From Nanobdellota archaeon (GTDB taxonomy: Archaea; Nanobdellota; Nanobdellia; Parvarchaeales; Parvarchaeaceae): DNA of 64,000 bases. The position numbers were made by a program, and so were the translations under genes. This document shows, in pieces, positions 41,942 to 51,702 of this stretch. The notes below the pieces were generated by a model that did no database searches, had not been told where the DNA came from, and saw only the letters and a list, made by a program, of their open reading frames with translations. The DNA is taken from contig JAKAPK010000001.1 of NCBI GenBank assembly GCA_021807125.1, positions 246,354 through 310,353 of the forward strand, written 5' to 3'. Numbering within the stretch: position 1 is the stretch's first letter; each line of letters opens with the position of its first letter.

Positions 41942-42604
41942 GTGTACATATACTATAAGATGATAGATACTGTCCTTTTGGATATGGATGGGGTAATTTC
42001 CGACACCGTAAACACTCATTTTACGATAGATCGACAGGTGCTCGGGGAAAACGGGATAAATCTCAGCCTAAACGGGGTATTGGCAGCCCATCAGGGAATA
42101 AAGGACGGTGAATTCTTCAATAAAATATTCAGATTAAATAAAACCCCGGAAGAAATTAGAGGAATAGAAGCAAGAAAATGGGAAATAGCAGAGCAATTGC
42201 CGCCGAATAAGATAAAACCCGTAGAGGGTCTGTATCACTTTCTAGGACTTCTTAAGAAAAGAGACATGAAACTCGGCATAGTATCTTCTTCGCCGCGCAA
42301 GTTCATAGATTTAGTTCTATCCTCTCTCAAAATAAGCGACATGTTCCGAGTCGTAATAAGCTGTAGTGATGTGAAGGCGCTCAAGCCCTCATCGGAGGGA
42401 CTTTTGCTAGCTGCGAAAAGACTGTTTTCCGAGCCTTCAAATTGCCTTGTGATAGACGACGGCATAAACGGAATGCTTGCGGCAAAAGAAGCCAAAATGC
42501 ATTGCATAGGTCTCGTCCGTGAAAAACGTAGGTTGTCTTATCCTGCGGATATTATCGTCGGGAAACTTTCTGATATAACGCTCTCCTTAATTTCGTCTTT
42601 TTAA
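41942..42604 (+). CDS. HAD-superfamily hydrolase (beta-phosphoglucomutase-like)
   Basis: DTVLLDMDGVISDTVNTHF; LGIVSSSPRKFID; VIDDGINGMLAAKEAKM. Confidence 0.88.
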   Translation: MYIYYKMIDTVLLDMDGVISDTVNTHFTIDRQVLGENGINLSLNGVLAAHQGIKDGEFFNKIFRLNKTPEEIRGIEARKWEIAEQLPPNKIKPVEGLYHFLGLLKKRDMKLGIVSSSPRKFIDLVLSSLKISDMFRVVISCSDVKALKPSSEGLLLAAKRLFSEPSNCLVIDDGINGMLAAKEAKMHCIGLVREKRRLSYPADIIVGKLSDITLSLISSF

Positions 42605-42606
42605 GA

Positions 42607-43194
42607 TTACTTTTGATAGGAATTTAAAGATTCTATCACAGAATCTAAAAATGCGCATTCCATGTCCACATCGTACTCCCGACGCAAGTCTATCAAGTAT
42701 ACCTTGCCGGTCTCATCAACCATTATATTACGCAGAGCGATGTCGCCGTGGCCTGTATTGTATAACTTGAACAATCGACGAATGTCTTCCAGGTCGGAGA
42801 CTATGCGTTTACCGAATTTAATGCGTGCGTCTCCATCGCAAAGAATCTCATCCAGAGTCCTGCCGTTTATCTTTTGCATTATGACGCCAACGGTATCACC
42901 GGTGCACCTGTTTCTTACCTTGCTAAAAATGCGTGGCAGATAACCCTGCATCAACTTACTTCTTTCTTCGATTATCTCCGGCTGGTCGCTTTCGGAGCCA
43001 CTTATGTCCTTATAGAATAAATACGGGATTGAAGCAGTATCCAGAGGCTTATCTAAAGAATAAACAAGCGGATCAAAGACCACATCTTTAAGCTTATTTA
43101 GTGAGTATCTATTGGCCACACGTCCATACTCGTTATTACGGAAACGCATATTCTCTAATTCTTCAAGACATGGATTACTCTCTGGATGTTCCAT
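42607..43194 (-). CDS. Protein-kinase-like protein (divergent N-lobe)
   Basis: GHGDIALRNIMVDETGKVYLIDLRREYD resembles HxDxxxxN...DFG-type catalytic and metal loops. Confidence 0.6.
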   Translation of the reverse strand: MEHPESNPCLEELENMRFRNNEYGRVANRYSLNKLKDVVFDPLVYSLDKPLDTASIPYLFYKDISGSESDQPEIIEERSKLMQGYLPRIFSKVRNRCTGDTVGVIMQKINGRTLDEILCDGDARIKFGKRIVSDLEDIRRLFKLYNTGHGDIALRNIMVDETGKVYLIDLRREYDVDMECAFLDSVIESLNSYQK

Positions 43195-43271
43195 AGGTTA
43201 ATTTAGACGATAAAACTATTTAAAATTTACTATTTTAAAGTATTTATATAAGTTAATTTCAAGAATTTGCC

Positions 43272-43922
43272 ATGGAGAGTGTAAAATACAGAATAAAGAG
43301 CATGTACGGTGTATTAAAGATCACGAGACATGCTGGAGATTTTGGCAGAGCTACCATATATTCGCTTGATATACCTTCTCTAAAGGGTGATAGTTTAAAT
43401 TATATCGATAATGAAATTGTTGGCCGCGAAGCGAGTGTAAGCTATCTTGCGCACCGTGGGCTCGTGAAACCCGACGGCACGCGTATCAAAAGTGAAAACC
43501 CTTCTGGTATAGAAACCGTACTTGGAGTTTTAGAGGACCTTGGTTGGAGTATCAAAAGGGATCCTTACAACTCAATGCTAAAACTGACCTTAAAGAACAG
43601 TAAGTACAGCGAAAATAGCGATATTCTGCCACGTACCTTTTCTGAAACAACAGAATACTTAGTCGGCACCCTTTCGACGAGCCGATGTAGATTGAACGCA
43701 GAGAGAGTTAAAAAACTAAGATATGAACTGGACCTGCCTTCATTAAATATGCATGAGATATCGGAGGATCCTTCGAACATAGAAAGCGCGCTGGAAACGC
43801 TGCAAAACGACAAAAGATGGGAAATTGTCAGTGACATCGGCGACCTTTTGATACTTAAGAGAAAAATGACTAGGTTAGGACAGACTAGAATCGCCGGAAA
43901 CTCCTCAAAAAGACAGGTATAA
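43272..43922 (+). CDS. Hypothetical protein with internal duplication
   Basis: 216 aa; DIPSLK...NPSGIETVLGVLEDLGWSIKRD and DLPSLN...DPSNIESALETLQNDKRWEIVSD. Confidence 0.55.
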   Translation: MESVKYRIKSMYGVLKITRHAGDFGRATIYSLDIPSLKGDSLNYIDNEIVGREASVSYLAHRGLVKPDGTRIKSENPSGIETVLGVLEDLGWSIKRDPYNSMLKLTLKNSKYSENSDILPRTFSETTEYLVGTLSTSRCRLNAERVKKLRYELDLPSLNMHEISEDPSNIESALETLQNDKRWEIVSDIGDLLILKRKMTRLGQTRIAGNSSKRQV

Positions 43923-44018
43923 ATATTCTTTTAGGCCTTTTAGCTATTAGCAGATAAATGCCGTAATACTATGTGGTGTTTATAGGCGCTTCCAGTCACT
44001 TTTGGACCGTAAATTAGG

Positions 44019-44579
44019 TCAGATTCTACCCTTCGATTCGCCCCTGGTAATTCCACTTGCAACTAAATTCGCTAATCTTAGAAAATACACGGAATTTTCG
44101 ACCAGATTATTAACGTCTACATTTGCAGGATAAACCTGAACAAAGAAGCCAATTTTCCTGTGTATCTTTATGTTCTTATACACTCTATTTACCGTATCTA
44201 TCCTTTTTCTATAGTCTCCTTTAGCGGATTTTTTAATTGCGGCATTGAACAGTGTCCTTCTCGGCCTTCTCCTTGTAAACATAATTATCGGTATTTTGAG
44301 CGCTTGATTGATCTTTTCAACATCTATAACATTAAGGCCTGCAAGCGCTATTCCATTCAGGGCCAACGCTTTTATTTGAGGGCTAAATCTTGATCTTTTA
44401 ACCGCATTTATTATTTCTTCGGTGCTGTCGTCACCGTCTATAGATACATCGAAACTTATTACACCTTCGATTATATACTCTCTTCCTATTATGCCTACTA
44501 TCTTGTCTTTCTTGTCATTCTTTTTAAAAGGCGCATCATCCGGCGCAAGAATCCTGACGCCGTTTTTTGAGTATAACAT
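44019..44579 (-). CDS. DUF99 family protein (endonuclease dU-like)
   Basis: SRFSPQIKALALNGIALAGLNVIDVEKINQALKIPIIMFTRRRP. Confidence 0.8.
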   Translation of the reverse strand: MLYSKNGVRILAPDDAPFKKNDKKDKIVGIIGREYIIEGVISFDVSIDGDDSTEEIINAVKRSRFSPQIKALALNGIALAGLNVIDVEKINQALKIPIIMFTRRRPRRTLFNAAIKKSAKGDYRKRIDTVNRVYKNIKIHRKIGFFVQVYPANVDVNNLVENSVYFLRLANLVASGITRGESKGRI

Positions 44580-44618
44580 AATAATATCTGTCGTCCTTGC
44601 GGATAAATCAGTATGGTT

Positions 44619-45530
44619 TTATACCTTGTCCAGCCATTCATCAAAATCTGATTCCTGCCCGGATATAACTCGATTATAGAAGTTCTTCAATTTTTCATAT
44701 ACCTGCGCATTTTTAACATTAAGTTTTCTGCTGTCTATTTCTGAAACAAATTTCAAACCAGCTGCCGTGCCCGTTAAGAACGCCTCATCCGCACTCATTA
44801 GTTCCTCCGTAGTGATGTCAGTTTCTGCTACAGGTATATTCAATTTTTTGGCTATCGTTATTATACTGTCACGTGTTATCCCCTCGAGTATGCCTGCAGA
44901 TAATGGGGGTGTCTTCAAATTCCCATTCTCGACTATGAATAGATTTTCACCGGTGCATTCTGCAACTGTCCCTTTTGTATTAAGGAGTATTGCCTCTTCG
45001 TAGCCCCTTTCTATTGCTTGGCGTTTTGCAAGGCTGGAATTGGCATAATTTGCCGTGCATTTTGCATATTGCGGTAGACTCTCGTTAGGTATCTTCCGCC
45101 AGGAGGATACTGTGCATCTTACGCCCTCATCTTTACCTTCCTTTCCAAGATAGCTTGGCCACATCCAGACCATTATTGCTGTCTCCACCGGATTACCTGA
45201 AGCATTTAGTCCGAGTGCACCAGTTCCATAATACACTAGTGGACGAATGTAAAAGTCCTTTGAACCGTTTTCTCTTACTACTTGTTTGCACGCCTCAATT
45301 ATTTGAGTCTCTGTGTAGGGTATTATCAAGTTATATTCTTTGGCACTATTGAATAAACGTGACACGTGTTCCTTAAGTCTAAATACTATAAGTCCTTTTT
45401 TGGCTTTGAAACAGCGTATTCCCTCGAAAACTGCGGTGGAATAATGCAATGAATATGTAAACAGCGATGCACTCACTTTATTTGCATCCAAAATCTGGCC
45501 GTTTAACCAGAGTTTAGAGCCAAATTCCAT
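44619..45530 (-). CDS. ilvE: Branched-chain-amino-acid aminotransferase
   Basis: LHYSTAVFEGIRCFKAKKG; EAILLNTKGTVAECTGENLFIV; GITRDSII. Confidence 0.92.
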   Translation of the reverse strand: MEFGSKLWLNGQILDANKVSASLFTYSLHYSTAVFEGIRCFKAKKGLIVFRLKEHVSRLFNSAKEYNLIIPYTETQIIEACKQVVRENGSKDFYIRPLVYYGTGALGLNASGNPVETAIMVWMWPSYLGKEGKDEGVRCTVSSWRKIPNESLPQYAKCTANYANSSLAKRQAIERGYEEAILLNTKGTVAECTGENLFIVENGNLKTPPLSAGILEGITRDSIITIAKKLNIPVAETDITTEELMSADEAFLTGTAAGLKFVSEIDSRKLNVKNAQVYEKLKNFYNRVISGQESDFDEWLDKV

Positions 45531-45582
45531 ATCGATGTAGATATTAAATTGCTATAATATAAAAAGTATTTGGTATAGAAAC

Positions 45583-46662
45583 TTAGTGAGACCTGACGGT
45601 AGATTCGTAAATTTTTTTATATTCATCGTTCAACTTAACGGTGTCTACGCTAAGGAGCCTGTTAAAGCGATAATTCTTTATTGCTTGGGATAGAAACATG
45701 TATCCCATACCGGCAAAAATCGCCGTAGTGAATATGCTGTTTAAAGTCACATCTGATAGATATCCTGGTGGGGGTGGAAGATTGAATTTTATCTGAATTT
45801 GATAATACAAAGGTTCGTTCATTAAATCTGATAAAAACATGTGCAGTTGTATCGGAGTTCTCTTTCCACCGGGCAATGTGCTCTCACCTGGCAGAGATAT
45901 CAAAGGTATAAAACCAGTTCCTTGCATGTCTGAAATCGAGATTATTAAAGCCACATAACCACTGATTACTGTAATCAGTCTCTTGGCATAATACCTAAAT
46001 GAGTCAGAAACTCCATCAAATAGAGCATCCATTCTTGTTAATTTATCCTTAAAGGGGTGAGTCGAAAAAACACGGGCAGTCTCGTTACGTTTGTAACCAT
46101 AATTTGAGCCGGTGCCGCCGTTTATTACAATGGTTTTGCTCTTGTTCGCAAATGCGCCAACATAATCAAGAGCTATAACGTCTTCGCTATCAAATTTTAT
46201 CTTCTTGATGTGATCTGATACGTTTATAAGATAACTAAGAACTAGTCCACCCATTTGTCTTGGTGAAAGAGGAAGATTTCTAAAGGGCGGTTCTCTTTTT
46301 ATATTATCTGGAAGAAAATTGGATTCGTATCTCCTTGTAAAATCGTTTTTACGGAGCGTATCGTGCAGCAGAGGGGCGGCTGTTTTTACGTCTTCAGCAC
46401 GCATATGCCTAAATACTTCCTTGTCCAATACTGCCTCTAAGGTTTCATAAAATTTGTCAACTGCTTCTTCCGATCCGAATTCCAAATCTTTACATTTAGA
46501 TATGGCGTCTGAATATATCAAAAGCGCAGCTTTCGTACCAAATTCGATACGTGAACATATATTTTTTCTATAAATTTTTATATTATCAGCTGATTTTCGT
46601 CTTTCTAGCAGTTTCTGCAATAGACTTGGTTTATTTGTGGCATCTGTTTTTTTATCTAACAT
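45583..46662 (-). CDS. Hypothetical membrane protein
   Basis: 359 aa with C-terminal TM segments, no family recognised. Confidence 0.5.
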   Translation of the reverse strand: MLDKKTDATNKPSLLQKLLERRKSADNIKIYRKNICSRIEFGTKAALLIYSDAISKCKDLEFGSEEAVDKFYETLEAVLDKEVFRHMRAEDVKTAAPLLHDTLRKNDFTRRYESNFLPDNIKREPPFRNLPLSPRQMGGLVLSYLINVSDHIKKIKFDSEDVIALDYVGAFANKSKTIVINGGTGSNYGYKRNETARVFSTHPFKDKLTRMDALFDGVSDSFRYYAKRLITVISGYVALIISISDMQGTGFIPLISLPGESTLPGGKRTPIQLHMFLSDLMNEPLYYQIQIKFNLPPPPGYLSDVTLNSIFTTAIFAGMGYMFLSQAIKNYRFNRLLSVDTVKLNDEYKKIYESTVRSH

Positions 46663-46798
46663 ACAAACATAAAGAAACTATAAATTATATAAAGATTTAA
46701 CTAAAAAGTTGCAATTAATATGATATTTAATATTGATTTTAATTTTTTATGTACGTGATACGGTTTACACTTAAATTAGTTAATGGACATAGATATAT

Positions 46799-47284
46799 AT
46801 GAAAGACAAAATAAGCATCACCCTTGATGAAAAATTAATGAAGTATATCGATATAATACGCGGTGACATTCCGAGGAGCAAATTTATTGAAAATTACCTC
46901 AGAGACAGTAGTGGGTTGTTTGAAGCAGTTTGGATCTTCTCAGATGAGCTAAAAAAAGTAAATTGGAGATCGCAATTTTCTGCACATACTTCTCAACCGT
47001 TGGGTAAACCTTTACACAAGCATGAGGGATTTATAGGGATAGTTCCTAATGAAATAAAATTTTATGACGGGCAGCTATTACCCTTATTTAATGTAGCTAA
47101 AAAAGATGCTAAAAAAATAAAAGTCGGATACGATGATAATTTTAAAAGATTCGGAGATTCGCGTGGATTAATGCCTCCGCTACATTTCTCATTTGATAAA
47201 AAAACGATCTATATATTCACGAGACAAATTGGAAAAGTGTTTTTCACGGGAAACGATGAAGAAATTTTAAGAAAGGTAAAGTAG
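46799..47284 (+). CDS. Ribbon-helix-helix-like N-terminus fused to unknown beta-rich domain
   Basis: MKDKISITLDEKLMKYIDIIRGDIPRSKFIENYLRD; C-terminal KTIYIFTRQIGKVFFTGNDEEILRKV. Confidence 0.55.
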   Translation: MKDKISITLDEKLMKYIDIIRGDIPRSKFIENYLRDSSGLFEAVWIFSDELKKVNWRSQFSAHTSQPLGKPLHKHEGFIGIVPNEIKFYDGQLLPLFNVAKKDAKKIKVGYDDNFKRFGDSRGLMPPLHFSFDKKTIYIFTRQIGKVFFTGNDEEILRKVK

Positions 47285-47425
47285 ACTGCACATTTTCACG
47301 AGCAAATAAGCTGTTGATTTAATTCTTAAAAAGAAAATGCGCAGCGGCATCTTCAATTAAATGTACCATATAATGATACGCGATTAAATAACCATTAAAT
47401 ATAATGCAGTAATTATATAAACAAT

Positions 47426-50400
47426 ATGCCTAAATCACAATCTGCCTTAGAATATATGATGACTTATGGCTGGGCAATCCTGATAATAGTCCTTATAGCG
47501 GCGATACTTTTCTCCTTTGGTATATTCAATCCTTCGACCAGCGTTACAAACGCCCCTCTGATAACAGGTTTCTCCGATATTCCAGTAACTACAGCGGTGG
47601 CTAATAATAGCTTCTTCAAGATAACTCTGTCAAACCAGTATGGGCAGACAGTAAGGCTAAACAACGCAACTATGCTCTTTGGAAGCACAACGTTCACGAA
47701 AAACAACTGCACGAACATCGTGTTAACAGCTGGACAGTACGCAAGCTGCTACGTTGAAGGAACTTTCTCAGGAAGCACGATATCCGTAGTTGGGACGATA
47801 TTTTATACCATAATCGACAGCAATTTTAACACGTCTACGACAGGAACTATAAGGGTTCAGAATAGCGGCGAGCCGTTATACCCTGCAAGTGTAGCGATGT
47901 GTTCTCTTAGTTATTTACTTAATAAGACAAGTGATAATAAATCTGGAGTTAATTTAGACAATGTAAGCTGGAAGATAGCCAATGCCGGTGAATTTGCTGT
48001 AGTAATGGCTGCCAGTGGCGCTAAATTGTTCGGTGGAAGTTTTAAGATTCCTTCTGGTTGCTATTTCGCAGAACAGAAATCTGACTCATCGAATTCAAGT
48101 ATAGTCATCTGTCCTAATCAATCTCCTGGCAGTTACAGTGTGAATGTCACGAATAACGGTGATTCTGTAGCTTTAGCTGCTTACATATTCCATGGGCCTA
48201 TGTGTTACTATTCTATCAACGGCACGACAGGAGGAACTATACTAAAGTCCTCTTTGCCAGCTGGCGCCAGCCTCTATCTATGTGATGCAGCTTCAAATAC
48301 TGCCTCTGATTTTCTTAATTCTTCTGTGACGGATGTGAACGCTACAAACGCTGAAATAGGCCATCAAACGGGCAATATCTGCTATGGTATAGACCCGACT
48401 ATGCCGGTATTCGGACAAAGCTTATCGTTTATAAGTCTGAATAGTAGTTTCGCTAACGTCACGACATTCTCCGAAACCGGACTGCCTTCAAATATCAAGT
48501 GGAATGTTACTTATGACGGAACACTAAAGGGTACTAAATCGCCGGCGAATATAATATTTGTTACATTACCAGGTAACTATTCATATTCTGCAACAGCTCT
48601 GAGCAACTCTTCATCAAATTGCACCTCTGTATATACTCCTTCAGCGGCTTCAGGATATGATGTCTCTGGCACGCCAAAAAGTATAATATTTTCTACTTCC
48701 ACATCTTGCTCTACGACTTTCAGCGAGAGCGGGCTGCCCAGTGGCTCTCTGTGGAACGTTACCTATAGTTCTGTATATAATGCTTCTACCGCAGTAAACG
48801 TAACCGCAACTACTACCGTAGGTATACACAGCTTTGCGCTATACCGACAGGATGTGAACGGCTGTGTATATATACCGCTCAATTCTTCCTCACTTCAGCC
48901 CATGTTCAGCGGAAATCTGAAGGCTGGTGCTTTCCAAAAAGTGAAGTATAACCTTACTTACTGTCTTACGACCTTTGACGAATCCGGTCTTCCTTTAAGT
49001 ACTATCTGGAATGTGACATTCAATGGGACATTACAGCAGTCAACGTCAACTAAAATAATATTCAATACTACTAATAGATCACTTCCCTTTTTGACTCATA
49101 TCGCATACAGTGGCGGAACACCATACTGTCAGGCGCCGGTTTCAGGAAACTTATTTGCTGGGTCTATTATTACAGTTACTTATTCGTCTACGTGTATCAC
49201 GACTACTTTCACTGAAACAGGTTTGAAATCAGGTAAAATCTGGTCGGCGGTCTACGATAACGAATCAAATACTTCTTCTGATAGCGTTATAACGCTAAGA
49301 TCGATACCTGGAACTTTTGCATTCACGATACCAGCCCAATTTAATTCTTCTTCTGTTTGTGAGATGGCTTTACTTTCTTCAAACAGCTCCGGCAGACTGG
49401 TAGCAGGTTCCACAAAATCAGAAACATTCAATGAAACTTGTGCTATATATTCCAATGAACATATAATTGCGGGACAAAAGATAGTCTATAACTGGTCTAG
49501 TTCGGTTGTACCGGACTTGTATTATCCAACGAATGGCATTATGTATACTGAACACCCTATAAACAGCAGCTGGCGTGAGTGGTACGAAGTAAATGGCACT
49601 TATATACAATATATATCATCACCATTTAAACCCCCTGCTGAGTTTATTAGAACTTGCCCATCCGAGTGTCCGGCTGCGGGAGTAATCGGCACGGAAGGTT
49701 ACTTCTTTGACAGTAATACTGGCTATATCTACTCATCAAAGGGAGAGATATTCAATGGAAGCAGCACGTCGTTTCTAGGTTTTGATAACGGTTTTGGCCT
49801 GACAAAAATCCCGTATGATTTCAGCGTAATAAACAATTCGGGATATGTCTACTTACCGAACCCGAATGGACAAATATCCTTGATAAATAAAAAAACCCTG
49901 TTAACAAATATAACGGTAGGCAACTTCTCCAGGCTTTCTACTCCTTATTATGGCAATGGCGATCAATATGCTGGTGAACAAACAGGTTTGACTATGGATA
50001 ATGTTAATAACTATACCTATGTTATTGCCTTTCCTTTAAACAGGACGCTGGTGATTAGTGGTACTTCGGTAATCGCAAATCTGTCGATGATAAGGCCTTT
50101 GTATGACATAGTCGATACATTCCATAATTATGTATATGTAATAGATGGATTAAATGGAACCAATATAGACATATTAAGCGGTACAAGTGTCATCGGGAGC
50201 TTAACTGTAGACAAAACATTGGATGTTTGTTCACCTCCTTTCTCCGCTACTAAGAGTAGCTGTATGTATTCAGCATCAAATCCAATTTATAACCCTGGCA
50301 ATCACTTATTATATGTTGCCACTGAGGGAGGCTATACAAATATAATAAACGGCACGTTACTTGTAGGGAACGTATCCTCTCTAAACCCAAAAAATACAAC

Positions 50401-50731
50401 TATAACCGGTTTAGGATATGATGCAGCCAAAAGTTACGTTTACGTCGGAAGCAGGGGTTATAATTCCAATTCTAGTGGGACTTACTATCACGACTATATC
50501 ACAGTGATAAATGGCACCAAGGGAATAGCAAATATAACTGTAACCACGGGCGCAAAAGGCAGTGGAATACAAGCTCTTGGTCAACAGATATACGATCCCT
50601 CGAATGGGTTCATGTACATTGGTGACCCGCAGGATAACCAAACGATAATAATGAATCAAACGACGATAGTAGAACGACTCCCGTTAACACTGAGCGGTGC
50701 CACTCTTGTTGGCAAATACTACGAAGTATAA
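47426..50731 (+). CDS. Giant pilin-like-anchored surface protein with FxExGLP repeats and propeller-like C-terminus
   Basis: 1101 aa; QSALEYMMTYGWAILIIVLIAAILFSFGIFNPST; four F(S/D/T)E(S/T)GL repeats; VYVGSRGYNSN..DYITVINGTKGIANITV. Confidence 0.78.
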   Translation: MPKSQSALEYMMTYGWAILIIVLIAAILFSFGIFNPSTSVTNAPLITGFSDIPVTTAVANNSFFKITLSNQYGQTVRLNNATMLFGSTTFTKNNCTNIVLTAGQYASCYVEGTFSGSTISVVGTIFYTIIDSNFNTSTTGTIRVQNSGEPLYPASVAMCSLSYLLNKTSDNKSGVNLDNVSWKIANAGEFAVVMAASGAKLFGGSFKIPSGCYFAEQKSDSSNSSIVICPNQSPGSYSVNVTNNGDSVALAAYIFHGPMCYYSINGTTGGTILKSSLPAGASLYLCDAASNTASDFLNSSVTDVNATNAEIGHQTGNICYGIDPTMPVFGQSLSFISLNSSFANVTTFSETGLPSNIKWNVTYDGTLKGTKSPANIIFVTLPGNYSYSATALSNSSSNCTSVYTPSAASGYDVSGTPKSIIFSTSTSCSTTFSESGLPSGSLWNVTYSSVYNASTAVNVTATTTVGIHSFALYRQDVNGCVYIPLNSSSLQPMFSGNLKAGAFQKVKYNLTYCLTTFDESGLPLSTIWNVTFNGTLQQSTSTKIIFNTTNRSLPFLTHIAYSGGTPYCQAPVSGNLFAGSIITVTYSSTCITTTFTETGLKSGKIWSAVYDNESNTSSDSVITLRSIPGTFAFTIPAQFNSSSVCEMALLSSNSSGRLVAGSTKSETFNETCAIYSNEHIIAGQKIVYNWSSSVVPDLYYPTNGIMYTEHPINSSWREWYEVNGTYIQYISSPFKPPAEFIRTCPSECPAAGVIGTEGYFFDSNTGYIYSSKGEIFNGSSTSFLGFDNGFGLTKIPYDFSVINNSGYVYLPNPNGQISLINKKTLLTNITVGNFSRLSTPYYGNGDQYAGEQTGLTMDNVNNYTYVIAFPLNRTLVISGTSVIANLSMIRPLYDIVDTFHNYVYVIDGLNGTNIDILSGTSVIGSLTVDKTLDVCSPPFSATKSSCMYSASNPIYNPGNHLLYVATEGGYTNIINGTLLVGNVSSLNPKNTTITGLGYDAAKSYVYVGSRGYNSNSSGTYYHDYITVINGTKGIANITVTTGAKGSGIQALGQQIYDPSNGFMYIGDPQDNQTIIMNQTTIVERLPLTLSGATLVGKYYEV

Positions 50732-50880
50732 TTTTGCGGCATAAAAAATTTGTGAGTATCACCGCATAATAACGAAGAAAAAACGCTTGGATTTTTGTTA
50801 AATTTTGTATTTTTGTGTGTTAGTTTTTAAAAGTATGATTTATCCTACTTATCTTACTATTAAAGATTATCAGATATCCC

Positions 50881-51060
50881 CTCTTATATTTAACAATATT
50901 ATTATAATATCATATTATTAAATAATAAATAAAATATTATAATATTATTATAGATGCTTTAATTTTTTCTATTTTATATATTTTATAAATTATATTATTT
51001 TAGTAATTATATTAATATATATAAATATTAGTTTTATATTATTATTTATATTAATTAATC
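50881..51060. other. Extremely AT-rich block (11 G/C in 180 nt)
   Basis: Direct count over 50881-51060. Confidence 0.9.
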
Positions 51061-51153
51061 CATAGTGCGAAGATTTATTTACTGCAAAAAGGTAAAAGTA
51101 TTTATATAAATAACTTCTAATAATTATTATAGTGTAAAATTGGGGGTAATATT

Positions 51154-51645
51154 ATGGCATATGAAGGAACAATTCATTCGAGAGAAGTTGTAAAGTCAAA
51201 TGGCTTCCCGGTGAAGCTTTACAATTTTAAATCAGCTTTTGCAAGTGAAGCGTTTCCCGATAGACGTTCGTCAGCCCAGCATTTGCTCGAGATATTAAAC
51301 AAAGAATTAACTGAAAATTCTAGAAAACGTTATTCTCATGGCATAGCAGGAGCATGGGGCTTCAAATCTGAATCTTCTCATTCTGGAGTGGACGATCGAT
51401 ACGGCGTCAAGGCAATGGATCTTTTTTTGTATTCACGTGAACCTAACTGGAAAACAAATCCCGTAATGTTGGCTTCGGTGTACAATGATGGTTCTCTTGT
51501 TAAAACGCCTTCAGAAACAACTTGCGAGACGATGACTATAATATTGGGCGAAGAAGGAAAGCTCAGGAGAAGATGCCAAAATCTGGATGAATTCATTGGA
51601 TCATGGCCCGATATACAACCACTTGGGCCTACGAACAGCGAATAG
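51154..51645 (+). CDS. Hypothetical protein
   Basis: 163 aa with strong TATA-like aagtatttatata upstream; no family recognised. Confidence 0.55.
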   Translation: MAYEGTIHSREVVKSNGFPVKLYNFKSAFASEAFPDRRSSAQHLLEILNKELTENSRKRYSHGIAGAWGFKSESSHSGVDDRYGVKAMDLFLYSREPNWKTNPVMLASVYNDGSLVKTPSETTCETMTIILGEEGKLRRRCQNLDEFIGSWPDIQPLGPTNSE

Positions 51646-51702
51646 ATTCTCAAATAGATTGTTATAGAAACATTATTAATGCGATGACTGTTTTGCTGTC
51701 AT

